DNA of 64,000 nucleotides, taken from positions 1,843,501 through 1,907,500 of the forward strand of contig CAUJGJ010000125.1 of NCBI GenBank assembly GCA_963170055.1. The letters are read 5' to 3'. The notes under the pieces are model-generated. The model did no database searches, was not told where the DNA came from, and saw nothing but the letters and a program-made list of their open reading frames with translations. Numbering within the stretch: position 1 is the stretch's first letter; each line of letters begins with the position of its first letter. Origin of the DNA: Halisarca cf. caerulea. Taxonomy: Eukaryota > Porifera > Demospongiae > Chondrillida > Halisarcidae. Positions 48,207-63,311 of this stretch are shown here, one piece after another. A program made the position numbers and the translations under genes.

Positions 48207-49658
48207 ATGAGCATGTCTAGGAGACGAACCACCAGAACACCATCTCATTCAGCTTCTACAGTCACACCACGCACAAGAGCGGGAAAAAGTAAAAGGATGA
48301 AAATCAGTTCACCAGACAATGATTTATCCGAAGAATTGCATGCTGAAAGGGAGCCACCTACTTCTGTCAGAAAGTTAGGAGTTCGTGTACAGAGTTCTGA
48401 GTGTGCTGACTCAAGCGGAGTGCGACTGAAAGAGGCCAAGGAGAAAAGTTCTGTTGCTGATGTTAGGTCGGTAAAAGCTGGCAGAAATGAAACAGTTATA
48501 CCTTCTGTATATCACTCTGGACAAACCCTTGAAAGTGATACTGCAGAAGACTTAACGTCAAGTGATGAGGAGTTTGATGGTCCAGATATTACAGCCGAAC
48601 TACATAAAACTACAGGTACAATGGTTGAAAGCACAGAGGATGTTTTGGATGCGTATTTTACAGCACATAACAAGCGTGGCATACACACGTCAAATCGTAC
48701 AATGGCTGGGATCGTCTTAACATCAACTGAAGGAAAGGGAACAATAGGAATGCATTCTGTAACCCCTTTTGCTCAAGACCAAGCTCTTTTACATTCACAA
48801 TACTGTAAGCTCTTTCAGCAATGGTTATTTCAGATGGCTCAAGGCTTTAACATTCTCTTGTATGGAGTTGGATCCAAGATAGAAATTGTTAATAAATTTC
48901 TTCAGCAGAGCCTTTCAGAATCTTTATGTTTTACTTTAGATGGGTATTTTCCAGGACTAACGATAAGGCAAGCTTTGAAGGGAATAGTCAATGATGTCCT
49001 TGAGCACGAAGGTGCGACAAAAACTGACAGTGACCTTGTTTCTTTCATAACAGATGCTCTAGCTAAGCACTCCAGTGCAAAATTACCTGCAGAGTTATTT
49101 CTCATTGTCCACAACATAGATGGACTGATGTTGCAAAATCGTAAAGCTCAGAATCTTCTTGGCAATCTAGCTTGCTCCAGACACATTCATGTGTTGGCTA
49201 CTGTAGACCATATCAATGCCCCCCTTCTCTGGGACCAGGTGAAGAGCAGTCAATTTAATTGGATTCATCATAATGTTACAAGTTTCGTTCCTTACGAATC
49301 TGAGACATCTTACGAGAACTCCATGTTGGCAAAGCAATCAGGTGCTTTGGTTTTGAGCTCACTCCTCCATGTACTGAAGAGCCTGACTCCCAACTCCAGA
49401 GGTATATTTAACCTCCTTGCACAATACCACATGGATCATCAAGAGAACCAGGGCTATACTGGCCTTTCTTTCCAAGAACTGTATAGCAAATGCAGGGAAC
49501 AGTTTTTGGTGAACAGCGACACTACTCTACGCGTACAGCTCACAGAGTTCCATGACCACAAACTGGTAAAGTCACAGAAAGGTCCAAATGGACTGGAATA
49601 TCTCACCATCCCAATCGACAGGGGAACTCTTCAGCAATATTTTGCCACACTTGAATGA
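48207..49658 (+). CDS. ORC2: Origin recognition complex subunit 2
   Basis: 483 aa in one exon. ORC2 is part of the six-subunit complex that marks replication origins and loads MCM helicases. The basic, Ser-rich N-terminus (about residues 1-150) is unstructured as in other animals. The conserved core starts at FQMAQGFNILLYGVGSK, followed by FPGLTIRQALKGIVNDVLEH, ELFLIVHNIDGLMLQ, VLATVDHINAPLLWDQ, ETSYENSMLAKQSGALVLSS and LKSLTPNSRGIFNLL. The C-terminal winged-helix part is YTGLSFQELYSKCREQFLVN and RVQLTEFHDHKLVKS. It is shorter than human ORC2 (577 aa) mainly in the N-terminus. Complete lack of coding introns is notable beside the many-exon MTR4. No poly-A tract or target duplication was seen to show retrocopy origin. 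Confidence 0.94.
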   Translation: MSMSRRRTTRTPSHSASTVTPRTRAGKSKRMKISSPDNDLSEELHAEREPPTSVRKLGVRVQSSECADSSGVRLKEAKEKSSVADVRSVKAGRNETVIPSVYHSGQTLESDTAEDLTSSDEEFDGPDITAELHKTTGTMVESTEDVLDAYFTAHNKRGIHTSNRTMAGIVLTSTEGKGTIGMHSVTPFAQDQALLHSQYCKLFQQWLFQMAQGFNILLYGVGSKIEIVNKFLQQSLSESLCFTLDGYFPGLTIRQALKGIVNDVLEHEGATKTDSDLVSFITDALAKHSSAKLPAELFLIVHNIDGLMLQNRKAQNLLGNLACSRHIHVLATVDHINAPLLWDQVKSSQFNWIHHNVTSFVPYESETSYENSMLAKQSGALVLSSLLHVLKSLTPNSRGIFNLLAQYHMDHQENQGYTGLSFQELYSKCREQFLVNSDTTLRVQLTEFHDHKLVKSQKGPNGLEYLTIPIDRGTLQQYFATLE

Positions 49659-50026
49659 CGTTTTCACGTTGTTGGGATAAAAGTAGAATTTACCCTCATT
49701 CATGCATGTGGTCATGATGTACATAATAGTATTATTATGGACTTCGATGTATTTGTGCATTTTGTTTAAATTTTGGTTTGTATGTACTATGAACTCTATA
49801 TTGTAGTTAACTTCAGTTATCTCAATTTGATCATGCATAAATCTGAAAAATTATAAACTAAGTATAATATTACAGGATATTACAATATTATATATTGTAC
49901 ACGCAATTGAATTATAACAATTATTAATGTTACCATATATAGACACTACGTAATATAATTTTTGTATACTGTCTCTGATGTTATATACCCACATAATACT
50001 TATTCAAAACACTTCATCTATATATG
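49659..50026. other. ORC2 3' flank, no gene seen
   Basis: AT-rich sequence with many ATATAT stretches. It includes the ORC2 3' UTR. Confidence 0.5.
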
Positions 50027-50219
50027 CAGTATTTGCTTGAGTATAGGTTGTCCCCTAAAAAACACGTGAGTACATGACATATATATACTTATTAGATATA
50101 ATAATAATAATTATAGCATTTATTGTATAAGTCACACTCTACAAAAGAGTGCCTATAATTATATATATATAATAGAATCGAGTCTGAAAGTGTGACTTAC
50201 ATACTCAAGCAAATACTGT
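50027..50219. mobile_element. 193-bp MITE with CAGTATTTGCTTGAGTAT ends
   Basis: The left terminus GCAGTATTTGCTTGAGTAT recurs as the reverse complement ATACTCAAGCAAATACTGT at the right. Inside, AAGTCACACTCT and GAAAGTGTGACTTA extend the foldback. AT-rich middle, no ORF. Confidence 0.8.
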
Positions 50220-50241
50220 ACATGTAATATAGATAATTATA

Positions 50242-51252
50242 TCATTCTGTGGTTTTGCCCAAATGTGATGGCTCAGGGGTAGGCCTAGATAAGTTGATAG
50301 AATCTGCAACTTTAGGTGCAATGAAAACTTTTGTATTGTCTGTACTGCAACTTGGCTTTTCCCTGGAGGTTTCCGATGGCTGCTCAATCAGAAGACAAGC
50401 ATTTTGATCATTCTCGTTGGATGTCCATATTGGTTCACCATTTCCATTAAAAGACAGTATCTGTCTCGTAGAAGCTGATTCCAGCTTAAATGAGTTGGCG
50501 CCTACAGTACCGTGTATGTATACAAATTCTGCTCCAATGTTAGAGCTGTGAGTGGTCAGGCTCCCATTATTGGGGTCAATGTACAAATACTTGCCATTTT
50601 GGTTTCCAAAAACACAATGGATCGTCACTCTATGGGATGTCGGCAGATACGATATTACAAAAAGAGTGCTGTCATCTACAAATGGAAAGGAAAGACCAGA
50701 CTAAAAAGAAGAAAAAGTATACTTGAATAATGCTAGCCAGCAAAATGAAGTAGTGCACATGTACTCGTGTACTAGACTAAGTACAGTACTACGAAGTCTT
50801 AGAACTATTTATCTTTAAAGCTTATAAAGCTACTTTGGAAGTTTCCTTGTATACAGACCATTCATTACATGCAGTAACCATACGATTTGAATATATAATA
50901 TCATAAATTGCTATTTTAATAAAAAAAAATTGTTGGTATACTGCAACCAGATGGCCACCGCTAACTGTACACATTTACGGAATTGCATGGAGCAAATTGT
51001 ATAAGTGATTGTGGAGGTGGTCATACATGCAAGCTGGTGCAGTGACAATCTGATCTTGAACCCAGGATGTTTGGCATGCCCTCAATACATACATGCTGTA
51101 TATATAGGTGCATGTGTGTATTTCAACTACTAGCTATATGACAGCTCACCATTGAATGTTCCATTGACATGAACACCAGAACCATGAAATTGCAAGTACT
51201 TGCTTGAAGCACTGTGCCTGATTCTGAGAGGTGCTGAGTGCGAAGTTGCCAT
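50242..51252 (-). CDS. Probable beta-trefoil protein, two exons (paralog A)
   Basis: Exons 51252-51150 and 50675-50242 join in phase to 178 aa. No signal peptide or transmembrane segment. The repeated pattern KYLQFHG ... GKYLYIDPNNGSLTTH ... FVYIHGTVGANSFKLESA ... ILSFNGNGEPIW resembles the short beta-hairpin repeats of beta-trefoil folds (fascin, FGF/IL-1 type). The last 45 residues are polar and probably disordered. Its neighbour at 53684-54493 shares the exon structure, the split codon (G/AT at the junction), VTIHCV and the IHGTVG/IYGTVG motif, so they are tandem paralogs. Molecular role unknown; an FGF- or IL-1-like signal without a leader, or an actin-bundling fascin-like domain, are only fold-level guesses. 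Confidence 0.7.
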
Positions 51253-53683
<2,431 letters not shown>

Positions 53684-54493
53684 TTACTCGGTGACACCAA
53701 CATTAGCTGGTTCGAGTTGGATAGAATCCTCAACTTTGCCAGATTTTTCTTCAGTGCTGTGAGCATATTTGGGGTCATCAGGTTTGATTGGAAACTCCCC
53801 AACCTCAAGAAGAGCACGTGGATCGCTAACACTGTTGGTCCATTCTGGAAGGCCAGCCATGTTGAAAGCTACAAGTTGTGCTGGTGATACACCAACTCTT
53901 TCCAGAATAATTGTACTTTGTCCAACTGTGCCATAAATTTGTATGAATTCGTTCTCGTCGCCTGGACCGAGATTTTTTGCGGTGGCTAGCTCCCCATTGG
54001 CATTGACTATCAGGTAATTGCCATTCTGAGTCCCTTTGACACAGTGAATGGTCACTTTTGGCTGTGATGTGTATGTGATCATGAACTCAGTACTGTCATC
54101 TAAAGAATGATTCAAGAATGAAATATATTGAGTCATATTCCTGCATGTAGGTGCTGAATTCTACATGTGCAGCAATATACATAAAAGTACATGGTAACAA
54201 TGTGTATACTATGCTTGCAGGCTGCTGAACTCTGTTACAGCTGCTATACTTGCTTACATAGCTATTTACCATAAAGTCTAGCTACTAATGATAGTAGCAT
54301 GCACTGCATGCATCTATATTGAGTTTATATAAGGAATATCACATGTATTAGACATGCAAATAGTACTGTATGGCGCATATCTCATTACACATAGTACAAG
54401 CTCACCAAAGAGTCCTCCATTGGCATGACATTGATCAGGATCTGTGAATTGTATGTACTTGTTAGATACACAATGTTTGATGTATTTGGACAT
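53684..54493 (-). CDS. Probable beta-trefoil protein, two exons (paralog B)
   Basis: Exons 54493-54406 and 54099-53684 give 167 aa. It begins MSKYIKHCVSNKYIQF; exon 2 carries DDSTEFMITY, VTIHCVKGTQNGNYLIVNAN, FIQIYGTVGQSTIILERV and LVAFNMAGLPEW, followed by a polar tail of about 45 residues. The pairing of NGxYL strands with G-T-V-G turns suggests the same fold as paralog A. No signal peptide. The two proteins diverge strongly except at strand motifs, so the duplication is not recent. Confidence 0.68.
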
Positions 54494-56229
<1,736 letters not shown>

Positions 56230-58659
56230 ATGCATTCGTTTGCCTTAGTTGCTCTTGCATGCTTTGCTCTATGGCGACCTGTGTTAAGCCAGCTCGACTC
56301 CTGGAATACCATTACATATACTGAAGACTCGAGGAACGTAACCAGGCCGATTACTAAGCCGCCAGATTTCATCGAGTGTCCTATGAACCCGAAAGAAACC
56401 TGCAAATTTACATTGAACGTTTCCACCATGTTGACCATGACATTGTACCCGTATGACCCGAGTGTCAGTCATATTTACGCTGGGGGCTGGCGTTATGTTT
56501 TTGGATATGCAGCAAAAGTTAATCCAGACGGATCATTTGGATTTCTGTACGAAAATGTCCTTGAAGATGCTCTGTCTCCTTCGCTATATGATGAGTTGTT
56601 GTGGCCAGTTGTTGGAGATGGAACACGGCGTTCTGTGCTAGCCATCAACAACCGAGTTCCAGCTCCAACTATCATTGCAAGAAAGAATCAGAATGTTATG
56701 ATAACTGTTATGAACAGCTTGTTGACGGAGTCGATCAGCATACATTGGCATGGTTTGCACGTCAATGGTACTCCATGGATGGATGGCGTACCGCAGATTA
56801 CTCAATGCCCCATTCTTCCAGGAACAAAGTTTACCTATGAATTTACAATGCAAGAAGTGGGTACCCACTGGTACCATGCACACAGTGGGGCTTTGAGGAC
56901 CGATGGGTTGTTTGGAGCTATTGTTGTTACCAGCGATGATGAATTTGAGGGTACAGATGTCAATACTAATGACTTTGAAGATCTTCCTCAAAAGCACACG
57001 TTTACATTGATTGATTGGCAGCATCGACCATCTTCTGAAATTTTTCACACATATCAGAGCACAGCCGGGTTTGATAGTCTTGGGTTTGGGAATATTCAGA
57101 AGTATTTAGACACACACACACCTGGGTGGTTTGAGGCTGGCCCAGTTCCTTTTCGGTCTGGATTGATCAACACAGCAGGATGGTTCTTTCAACCTCCATC
57201 ATCAAGTAGTTGTACACCACAAGTCAATCTGCCATTGACCTTCTTTGAAGTAGAGCGAGGAAAGCGGTATCGTTTCAGATCTGTGAGTGCGGCAAGTATG
57301 TTCTCATTTCGTCTGTCAGTACAAGGACATAAACTGACTCTGCTGGCTACTGATGGAGTTCCCACCAAAACAAATCCATCTGAAGTTGACTTTATCATCA
57401 TACACCCTGCTGAAACCTATGATTTTCTTCTCACGGCTGATGCAACAGCAGATCCTGATGGATACTACTGGATGGTAGGGGAGACTTTGGAGTCACTGGA
57501 GACTTTGTACGAGAGTGGGATCAACTGTACCATCGGACGCCGTAGCTACGCAATTGTGAAGTACAGTGATGCTTCTACCATGACAACATGGCCACCTGCT
57601 ATCGACTATGATCCCCACCGAAACCGTGCTTGTTATTCCAACAGCAGTTGCTATGCCCTTAACTGCCCCTTCTATTCATATCCTCAAGGATCAGGGATCA
57701 CGTGCATCAATGTGGATGCCTATCAGTTGAGGAGACCCATCCCCATCCCAGACAGTGATGTGAGTGACACAGTGTTTCTCAATTTTGCGTTTGAAGAACT
57801 CGGTGGTAGCTCAATAAATGGTCGACATTTCGTCTCACCTCCAAGCCCTCCAGTTGCCCAACTAGAAGATTTGAGCGTGGAAGGCAACATGGGTGACTTT
57901 TGTGAATACACACAAGAATTCCAGACGGCTGGTAGGAAGTGCACTCACACTCTGACCACTTCTAGTAAAACAGTAGAAATTGCACTGATGAACATATTTC
58001 CAACTGAAACGTCTATTGATGAAACCGAAGTACATGTCATCCATTTTCATGGACACTACTTTCGTGTACTTCACATGGGTTGGGGAAACTGCACCAACGT
58101 ATCTCGTGGTGCAATATGTACACATGACGACGTTGTCTGTAGTGATCCAGAACAATTGTGCTTCAGCCAAGTGCAGTGGGCTTCTGCTAGGGCACAGTGG
58201 AACAGGTCGAACATGTATGCTCCGCTCAAAGACACAGTGGTGGTACCCCCAGGAGCTTATGTTCTGATTCGCTTTGTAGCTGACAACCCTGGCTGGTGGT
58301 TTCTCCACTGTCACCTTCAGATGCACCAGCTATTTGGTATGGCAATGGTAGTGGCTGAGAACATAGACAAAATGCCTTCTCCCCCAGACAGCTTCACTAC
58401 GTGCGGGAATGTACCATTTCCTAGTAGTAATGTACCGAATGCCGTATCCTCTGAAGGCATCAACAGTGCATACTTCCCTCCCTTCGTTGTTCTTCTTTCT
58501 ACCACCATTGCTCTTCTTGTAGTAGTTCTCTCCATCACAGCAGTATGTTGCTGTTGCTACTTCAGGGAGAATGGATGTTGTGGGTTAAAGTTGTCACCTG
58601 TTGTGTACTTCAAGATAGACGAATCTCCACTTGTCAATCCTCGGGTGGAGCTGCAATAG
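56230..58659 (+). CDS. Membrane-anchored multicopper oxidase (laccase-like)
   Basis: 809 aa, single coding exon. Laccases couple four one-electron oxidations (phenols, metals) to reduction of oxygen to water. A signal peptide (MHSFALVALACFALW...VLSQ) is followed by cupredoxin domains. All copper motifs are present: HWHGLH (about residue 172), WYHAHSG (213), HVIHFHGHYF (602) and WFLHCHLQMHQLFGM (690-704), with Cys694 and His699 as type-1 ligands and Met at the axial position (Cys+10), as in low-potential and animal enzymes. A hydrophobic helix near 755-780 (VVLLSTTIALLVVVLSITAV) followed by CCCCYF and a short tail gives a type I, cell-surface enzyme with possible palmitoylation. Many N-glycosylation sequons. 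Convergent with the next gene. Substrate unknown; laccase versus ferroxidase cannot be separated from sequence alone. Confidence 0.93.
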   Translation: MHSFALVALACFALWRPVLSQLDSWNTITYTEDSRNVTRPITKPPDFIECPMNPKETCKFTLNVSTMLTMTLYPYDPSVSHIYAGGWRYVFGYAAKVNPDGSFGFLYENVLEDALSPSLYDELLWPVVGDGTRRSVLAINNRVPAPTIIARKNQNVMITVMNSLLTESISIHWHGLHVNGTPWMDGVPQITQCPILPGTKFTYEFTMQEVGTHWYHAHSGALRTDGLFGAIVVTSDDEFEGTDVNTNDFEDLPQKHTFTLIDWQHRPSSEIFHTYQSTAGFDSLGFGNIQKYLDTHTPGWFEAGPVPFRSGLINTAGWFFQPPSSSSCTPQVNLPLTFFEVERGKRYRFRSVSAASMFSFRLSVQGHKLTLLATDGVPTKTNPSEVDFIIIHPAETYDFLLTADATADPDGYYWMVGETLESLETLYESGINCTIGRRSYAIVKYSDASTMTTWPPAIDYDPHRNRACYSNSSCYALNCPFYSYPQGSGITCINVDAYQLRRPIPIPDSDVSDTVFLNFAFEELGGSSINGRHFVSPPSPPVAQLEDLSVEGNMGDFCEYTQEFQTAGRKCTHTLTTSSKTVEIALMNIFPTETSIDETEVHVIHFHGHYFRVLHMGWGNCTNVSRGAICTHDDVVCSDPEQLCFSQVQWASARAQWNRSNMYAPLKDTVVVPPGAYVLIRFVADNPGWWFLHCHLQMHQLFGMAMVVAENIDKMPSPPDSFTTCGNVPFPSSNVPNAVSSEGINSAYFPPFVVLLSTTIALLVVVLSITAVCCCCYFRENGCCGLKLSPVVYFKIDESPLVNPRVELQ

Positions 58660-58914
58660 CTATATAAATTATGTATTATTAATATATACTATAATATTAT
58701 TATAATATTATAAAAAATGCTTCTATACATATTATATGCATATATATATTTATATTATATGTATATGCATGTGCATATATTCTGTACATACATTATAATG
58801 CATAATACTAAAATTTGATTCTTCAAATGACACATGCAGGAAATCTTTTGTCGCAAAATATTATATACATGCACCATGCATGCATGTGAATAATTTTATC
58901 ATATGCAATATTAC

Positions 58915-58920
58915 AATAAA
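58915..58920 (+). promoter_or_regulatory. Candidate polyadenylation signal for the multicopper oxidase
   Basis: AATAAA about 255 bp after the stop, in the short gap before the convergent gene's stop codon at 58968. Confidence 0.4.
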
Positions 58921-58967
58921 AATCATTAAATATTAATTGACATATTATAATAGGGAAAACATCCAAG

Positions 58968-60480
58968 TTACATTAAATGAGATACAACCAATTTCAAATT
59001 GTCAATGATTCTCAACTGCTGTCCTGTAAGCTCACAACTATTTGAAATTATATTGAGTAGCTCATTAGTTGATGCCCAGGAAGGATGGGCTCCTGAACTG
59101 GGTTCAATCGTCTTCTGTTTACTCTGCAAAACACACAAAACTTATAACAGCCTGAATGCTAGGCAAAACGGGGCTTAAGTGCAGACATTAGACAAGAGCA
59201 AAGTGCTTCTCTGTACAGTTGTACAACTTCATGTCAATTAGCACTTGCCCACCCCTGTGGTATGATGGGGCAACAGGGGTGAAAAGTACCGCTAATGAGA
59301 CACCATCATCCCAAAGTGAAACAGTGCAAAGGAGAACATGTAGAAATATACCTTTATTATCCAAGGTTTAAGATAAAGCTGACGTGAAACATGTGGACAT
59401 GCACCAATAGAGCAGATTGGTCAAATTAGAATGTGTTTATGCACTAGTTCAGTAGATTCTGAACAATACAATCTATATAAACAGTGCACATTTTATGGGT
59501 TGTGTGCCATTGTATAGATTGGCACGTAAACCAACAATTCTTAGAATGTATTACACATTTTATAGATTGCGCACATCCATAAAAAGGGTAGAGCAAATAC
59601 AAACAGAGGCACCTATCAGCCTTTCAGACACTCAGTGGAGGTTTCAAAATGAGAAATTGAATGTTGCTCACCTGTTTTGACATCCAATCCAGAACTTGGG
59701 GAGCCAACAAAGAAGTGGCAGTGGCTTTCTTTGCGATGTCTGGCTCTTCTGCTAAACAGATCTGTAGGCGATCCATGGCCACGCTGAGTAGCTTCTCAGA
59801 CAAAAGTTTACTTCTAATGCCATATTTCATGGCCTGAGAATAGAAAAAACTGGAAGAATAGCAAGTCTGTACGAAATGTAAGTATACCTGTCAGATTACA
59901 GGACCACACATGAACACACACTTCTACACCCACAATTGTAACCACAGCCTGTGTGTGGGCTATTGTGACTCCCTCATTGGGGTTGAGCCACCAGACATCA
60001 GCGAGGGAGAGACCCATTGGGTATTGGCCCAGCTGACCCCACCATCCCAATGGCCTCCTTGTGCAAGCAGGGGTTGCTCATCTGTGAGGTTGCAAGCCCC
60101 AAGAGATTAGGAGGGCCGGGCTGCAGCCGAAGAGCAGTGGCGTGTCCACCTAACTCACCGCAGCAGTGATTCCCAACCCTAAACTCATTAATATCCAGGC
60201 TAACAACATTTGGGGTGCCAGCCAATGACCATGCAGCACCCCACTAAGACCCTAATATAGAAATACCCAAGTCATAAGTAATGACAGGTGTAAGCTACTG
60301 AGAGGCACAGTTTTCATCCCTCTAAAAGCACCACCTGCTGGCAACAGGCTTATTAAGCTTTCAGAAGAGACTATACTAACCAGCCACTCACGCCAACTGT
60401 ACACCACCCACACATATGCCTACGTGCACACACACACACACATACATGCATGCGTACACACACACACACATGTACACACA

Positions 60481-60512
<32 letters not shown>

Positions 60513-60538
60513 ACACAACACAGCACACACACACACAC

Positions 60539-60577
<39 letters not shown>

Positions 60578-62854
60578 ACACACATGGATGGAGGTGCACA
60601 CACACATACACAGATACACACAGTGTGCACATACAAAAGTGAGAAAGGAAGACTTCAATAATTTGAAGCCACGTTTGAAGCCATACATACACCTGCATAC
60701 AGTGAAGTCATATCAACACAGGAAAGCCAAGATGAAAATACTCATGGCATGTCAACTATGAGATGGGCAAAAGTCATTATCAGCAACCAATAGGAACTGC
60801 CAGGCTCTCAAAGTGACTAAGCGATAATTATCACAGACTAACTTCCATGGCATCCTGGTCCAGTCCTGATGAGAAAAGAATCCCAATATGCAACACGCCC
60901 ACCTCCTCTGACACACTCTCTGCCAGGTAGTCTGCCATGTGGTATATCAGACCAGGCCAAGTGGTGAAGATCACATCTGATGTAGCCAACTCCTTCACAG
61001 CTTCACAGCTGGGCTTAAGGTAAGGTGGAGGAGCACCACACACCTTCATTCTGCCAACATATGCTGTCAAAGCTTTAGTGAGGAACTTTACGTGAAAAAA
61101 AAACCCAGAAAGTACATAACACCACAGAAAGAACTATACACAACTTCTAAGAATTAATTGTTAATACTGAATATGATATTGTATAGGCAGCAATTTTCAC
61201 TGGACTATATTTTCGGGCATTCACATTCATTTCTGAAAATTCAATTACGATTAAAATTTAGTTGGATGTATACATAGTCTATTAATTTAATATAAAGTGG
61301 GGACCAGTTCATTTGCAAAATATATAATTGCAAATCACAATCAAGTTTTGACTTGCAAAATATACACCCCTTGAAAATTAGCGCCTATACGGTATCACAA
61401 TACAGTGAACCGCTCTTATTGGGAATGTCAATTTTATGGTGGATTAGCGGCGTTAGCGGATTAACGAGGTTAAACTCAGTACATGCATTTTTAATTTGTT
61501 TTTTGAAACTGTGGCAGATTAGTGGGGTTGGCGGATTAGAGAGGTTTCACTGTACCAGCAACAACGCACAATCCACTAATATGCGAAACTATTACAGATA
61601 ACTGAAATAGGTTTGTGTATTGACTTACGCTTGTGCTCAGTCGATGGGTGGTAGTATAAGACTACACTGGAGTGTGTATAGAGCATGCACGCACTACCAC
61701 GGGCATACACGTGTGTTCTCCTACCTTAAGTTGATTGTGCTTGAGAGCAGAGATCGTTCTCCCTTTCTTCTTCTTAACTGCTTCTTCAGTCAAGTTGCAA
61801 CCCACCAGTTCTTGGACCCAAATGTCAAACAATCTCACAATGTGAATTTGGGACATATCCAGAGCAATGGACAGCTCAAGGCATATTAAGACAATGTAAT
61901 GCACTTCAACAACTTCCAAATTGAGAGGTGGTGACTTTGAAAGCATCTGTACCAAGTCACTATGGTATGGGAAGTGTACACTCAACATATCTCATGTAAA
62001 TGAAAAGACGTAAAGGATTTTATCACCATTTCAGAATACAAGCTACTAGTTCCAAGGAAACTCAACAAGGGGGGAATATTATTTTTTGACTACATCACAG
62101 ACATGATATACATACGTAGATCATTTTTGTTAGATCAAATATTAACTAAAAGGAAATCTGCAGCCTGAGATTGGAAGATGATCTGCAGACTCATAGCATT
62201 ACATCAAATACAGAATGTTAAGTACATCAAAACTGAAACATTGTACTTGTCTGGATACATGCACAGATTCTGAAAAAACTGATGCAATAATCACTTGCAA
62301 CTATGAAGTGATGTACAGTTGTGTGTGTTCTTTCACTCTTATAGACCAAACCACATAAGAACATGACTACAAATCCTTTCGAAATAGATGAAGGGATACT
62401 GACTTAGCATACAGGAAATTCACTACAAACTTGAAACTTAACACTGTCAAAAGTGTATGCATGTACATCCCATAGACTTTGTACTATAGACGTTTTAGGG
62501 TTTTTTGTCCAGATAACAATCAACTTTTAGCATTCACGTGATGTTTTGTACGTATAACGTCACGTGTGCGCTGTATAAACGTCACGTGTATGCTTTAAAA
62601 GCCAATTGTTATCTGGACAAAGAACCCTAAAACGTCTGTAACAAAGGAGACTCTATCCATGTGAATATATTAGGCTGCAATGTACACTGAAGCAAGCCAA
62701 GAGACACTTACAAAGACTTTGCTATCATAGCTTCTTCCACACTGCTCTCATCGGAGGCAGAGTTGCTTGGAAAAGAGCAGAGTTGCAAGAGAACTCCGAG
62801 GAGTTGCCGAGCTAGGGACACAAGTTTCAGGTCTTCTTTGGCACTAAGAGATTT
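58968..62854 (-). CDS. Unrecognised, probably alpha-helical-repeat protein; last five exons
   Basis: Exons 62854-62712, 61959-61725, 61085-60843, 59833-59672 and 59123-58968 (TAA at 58970-58968) connect in phase and encode about 312 residues. Upstream exons must exist beyond 62854 and perhaps beyond the window end; a candidate is about 63295-63395 but its phase does not fit simply. The sequence is Leu-rich and helical (DLKLVSLARQLLGVLLQL, VEVHYIVLICLELSIALDMS, VKKKKGRTISALKHNQLK, IYHMADYLAESVSEEVGVLH, LLSEKLLSVAMDRLQICLAE), as in HEAT/ARM-type scaffold proteins. I do not recognise the family. The donor GTTAGT at 60842 and the acceptor AAAG before 61085 are the least certain junctions. Confidence 0.6.
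60425..60625. repeat. CA-rich microsatellite in intron of the 58968 gene
   Basis: About 200 bp of CA with CATACATGCATGCG, GTACAC and AACACAACACAG interruptions. Confidence 0.95.
61401..61554. mobile_element. 154-bp element with TACAGTGAAC ends
   Basis: The left end TACAGTGAACCGCTCTTATT and right end GATTAGAGAGGTTTCACTGTA-like sequence are imperfect inverted repeats; GCGGATTAG words repeat inside. A CCTATACGGTA element terminus directly precedes it (61384-61394). Confidence 0.6.
62489..62637. mobile_element. 149-bp MITE with AGACGTTTTAGGGTT ends
   Basis: Terminal inverted repeats of about 40 bp (AGACGTTTTAGGGTTTTTTG and TCCAGATAACAAT inside). The centre contains three CACGTG/TCACGTG palindromes (ACGTCACGTG repeated). 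No ORF. Confidence 0.85.
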
Positions 62855-63276
62855 CTACAACAGCACAAGTAGCAGGAGAGCGAGAAGAACATGACAGAGA
62901 CCAAACATCACTGTTACAAGGATATATGTAGTCAATATACAGTAGATGAAGTGAGGTTAAGATGCATTGAATACGTACACTGTAGCACTAAATCAGTGCC
63001 ACCATGCAAATATGTCACAGATCTTCAAGAACACAGGAACTACCTATGTAGGACCTACACAAGGATGTACCCTAAATTGTGACATTTGCATAGCAATTAA
63101 CATATATATTGTGAGTGGGCTGCATTCACAAACATTTTAGTATGTACAGTAATTTTAGTTTCAAGAACTTACACAATAGTAAGATAGTGAACTTCATAAA
63201 TCAAGTGGGCAGGGTGTTTGTGAAATTAAGTGGTCACAATCATTTTGCTATACATGCAGAGTGTCACAACATCAAC

Positions 63277-63311
<35 letters not shown>

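Noticed and set aside
48207..49658. ORC2 as a processed pseudogene
   Set aside because: The frame is intact with conserved core motifs and no poly-A or target duplication was seen; the retrocopy idea stays only as a question.
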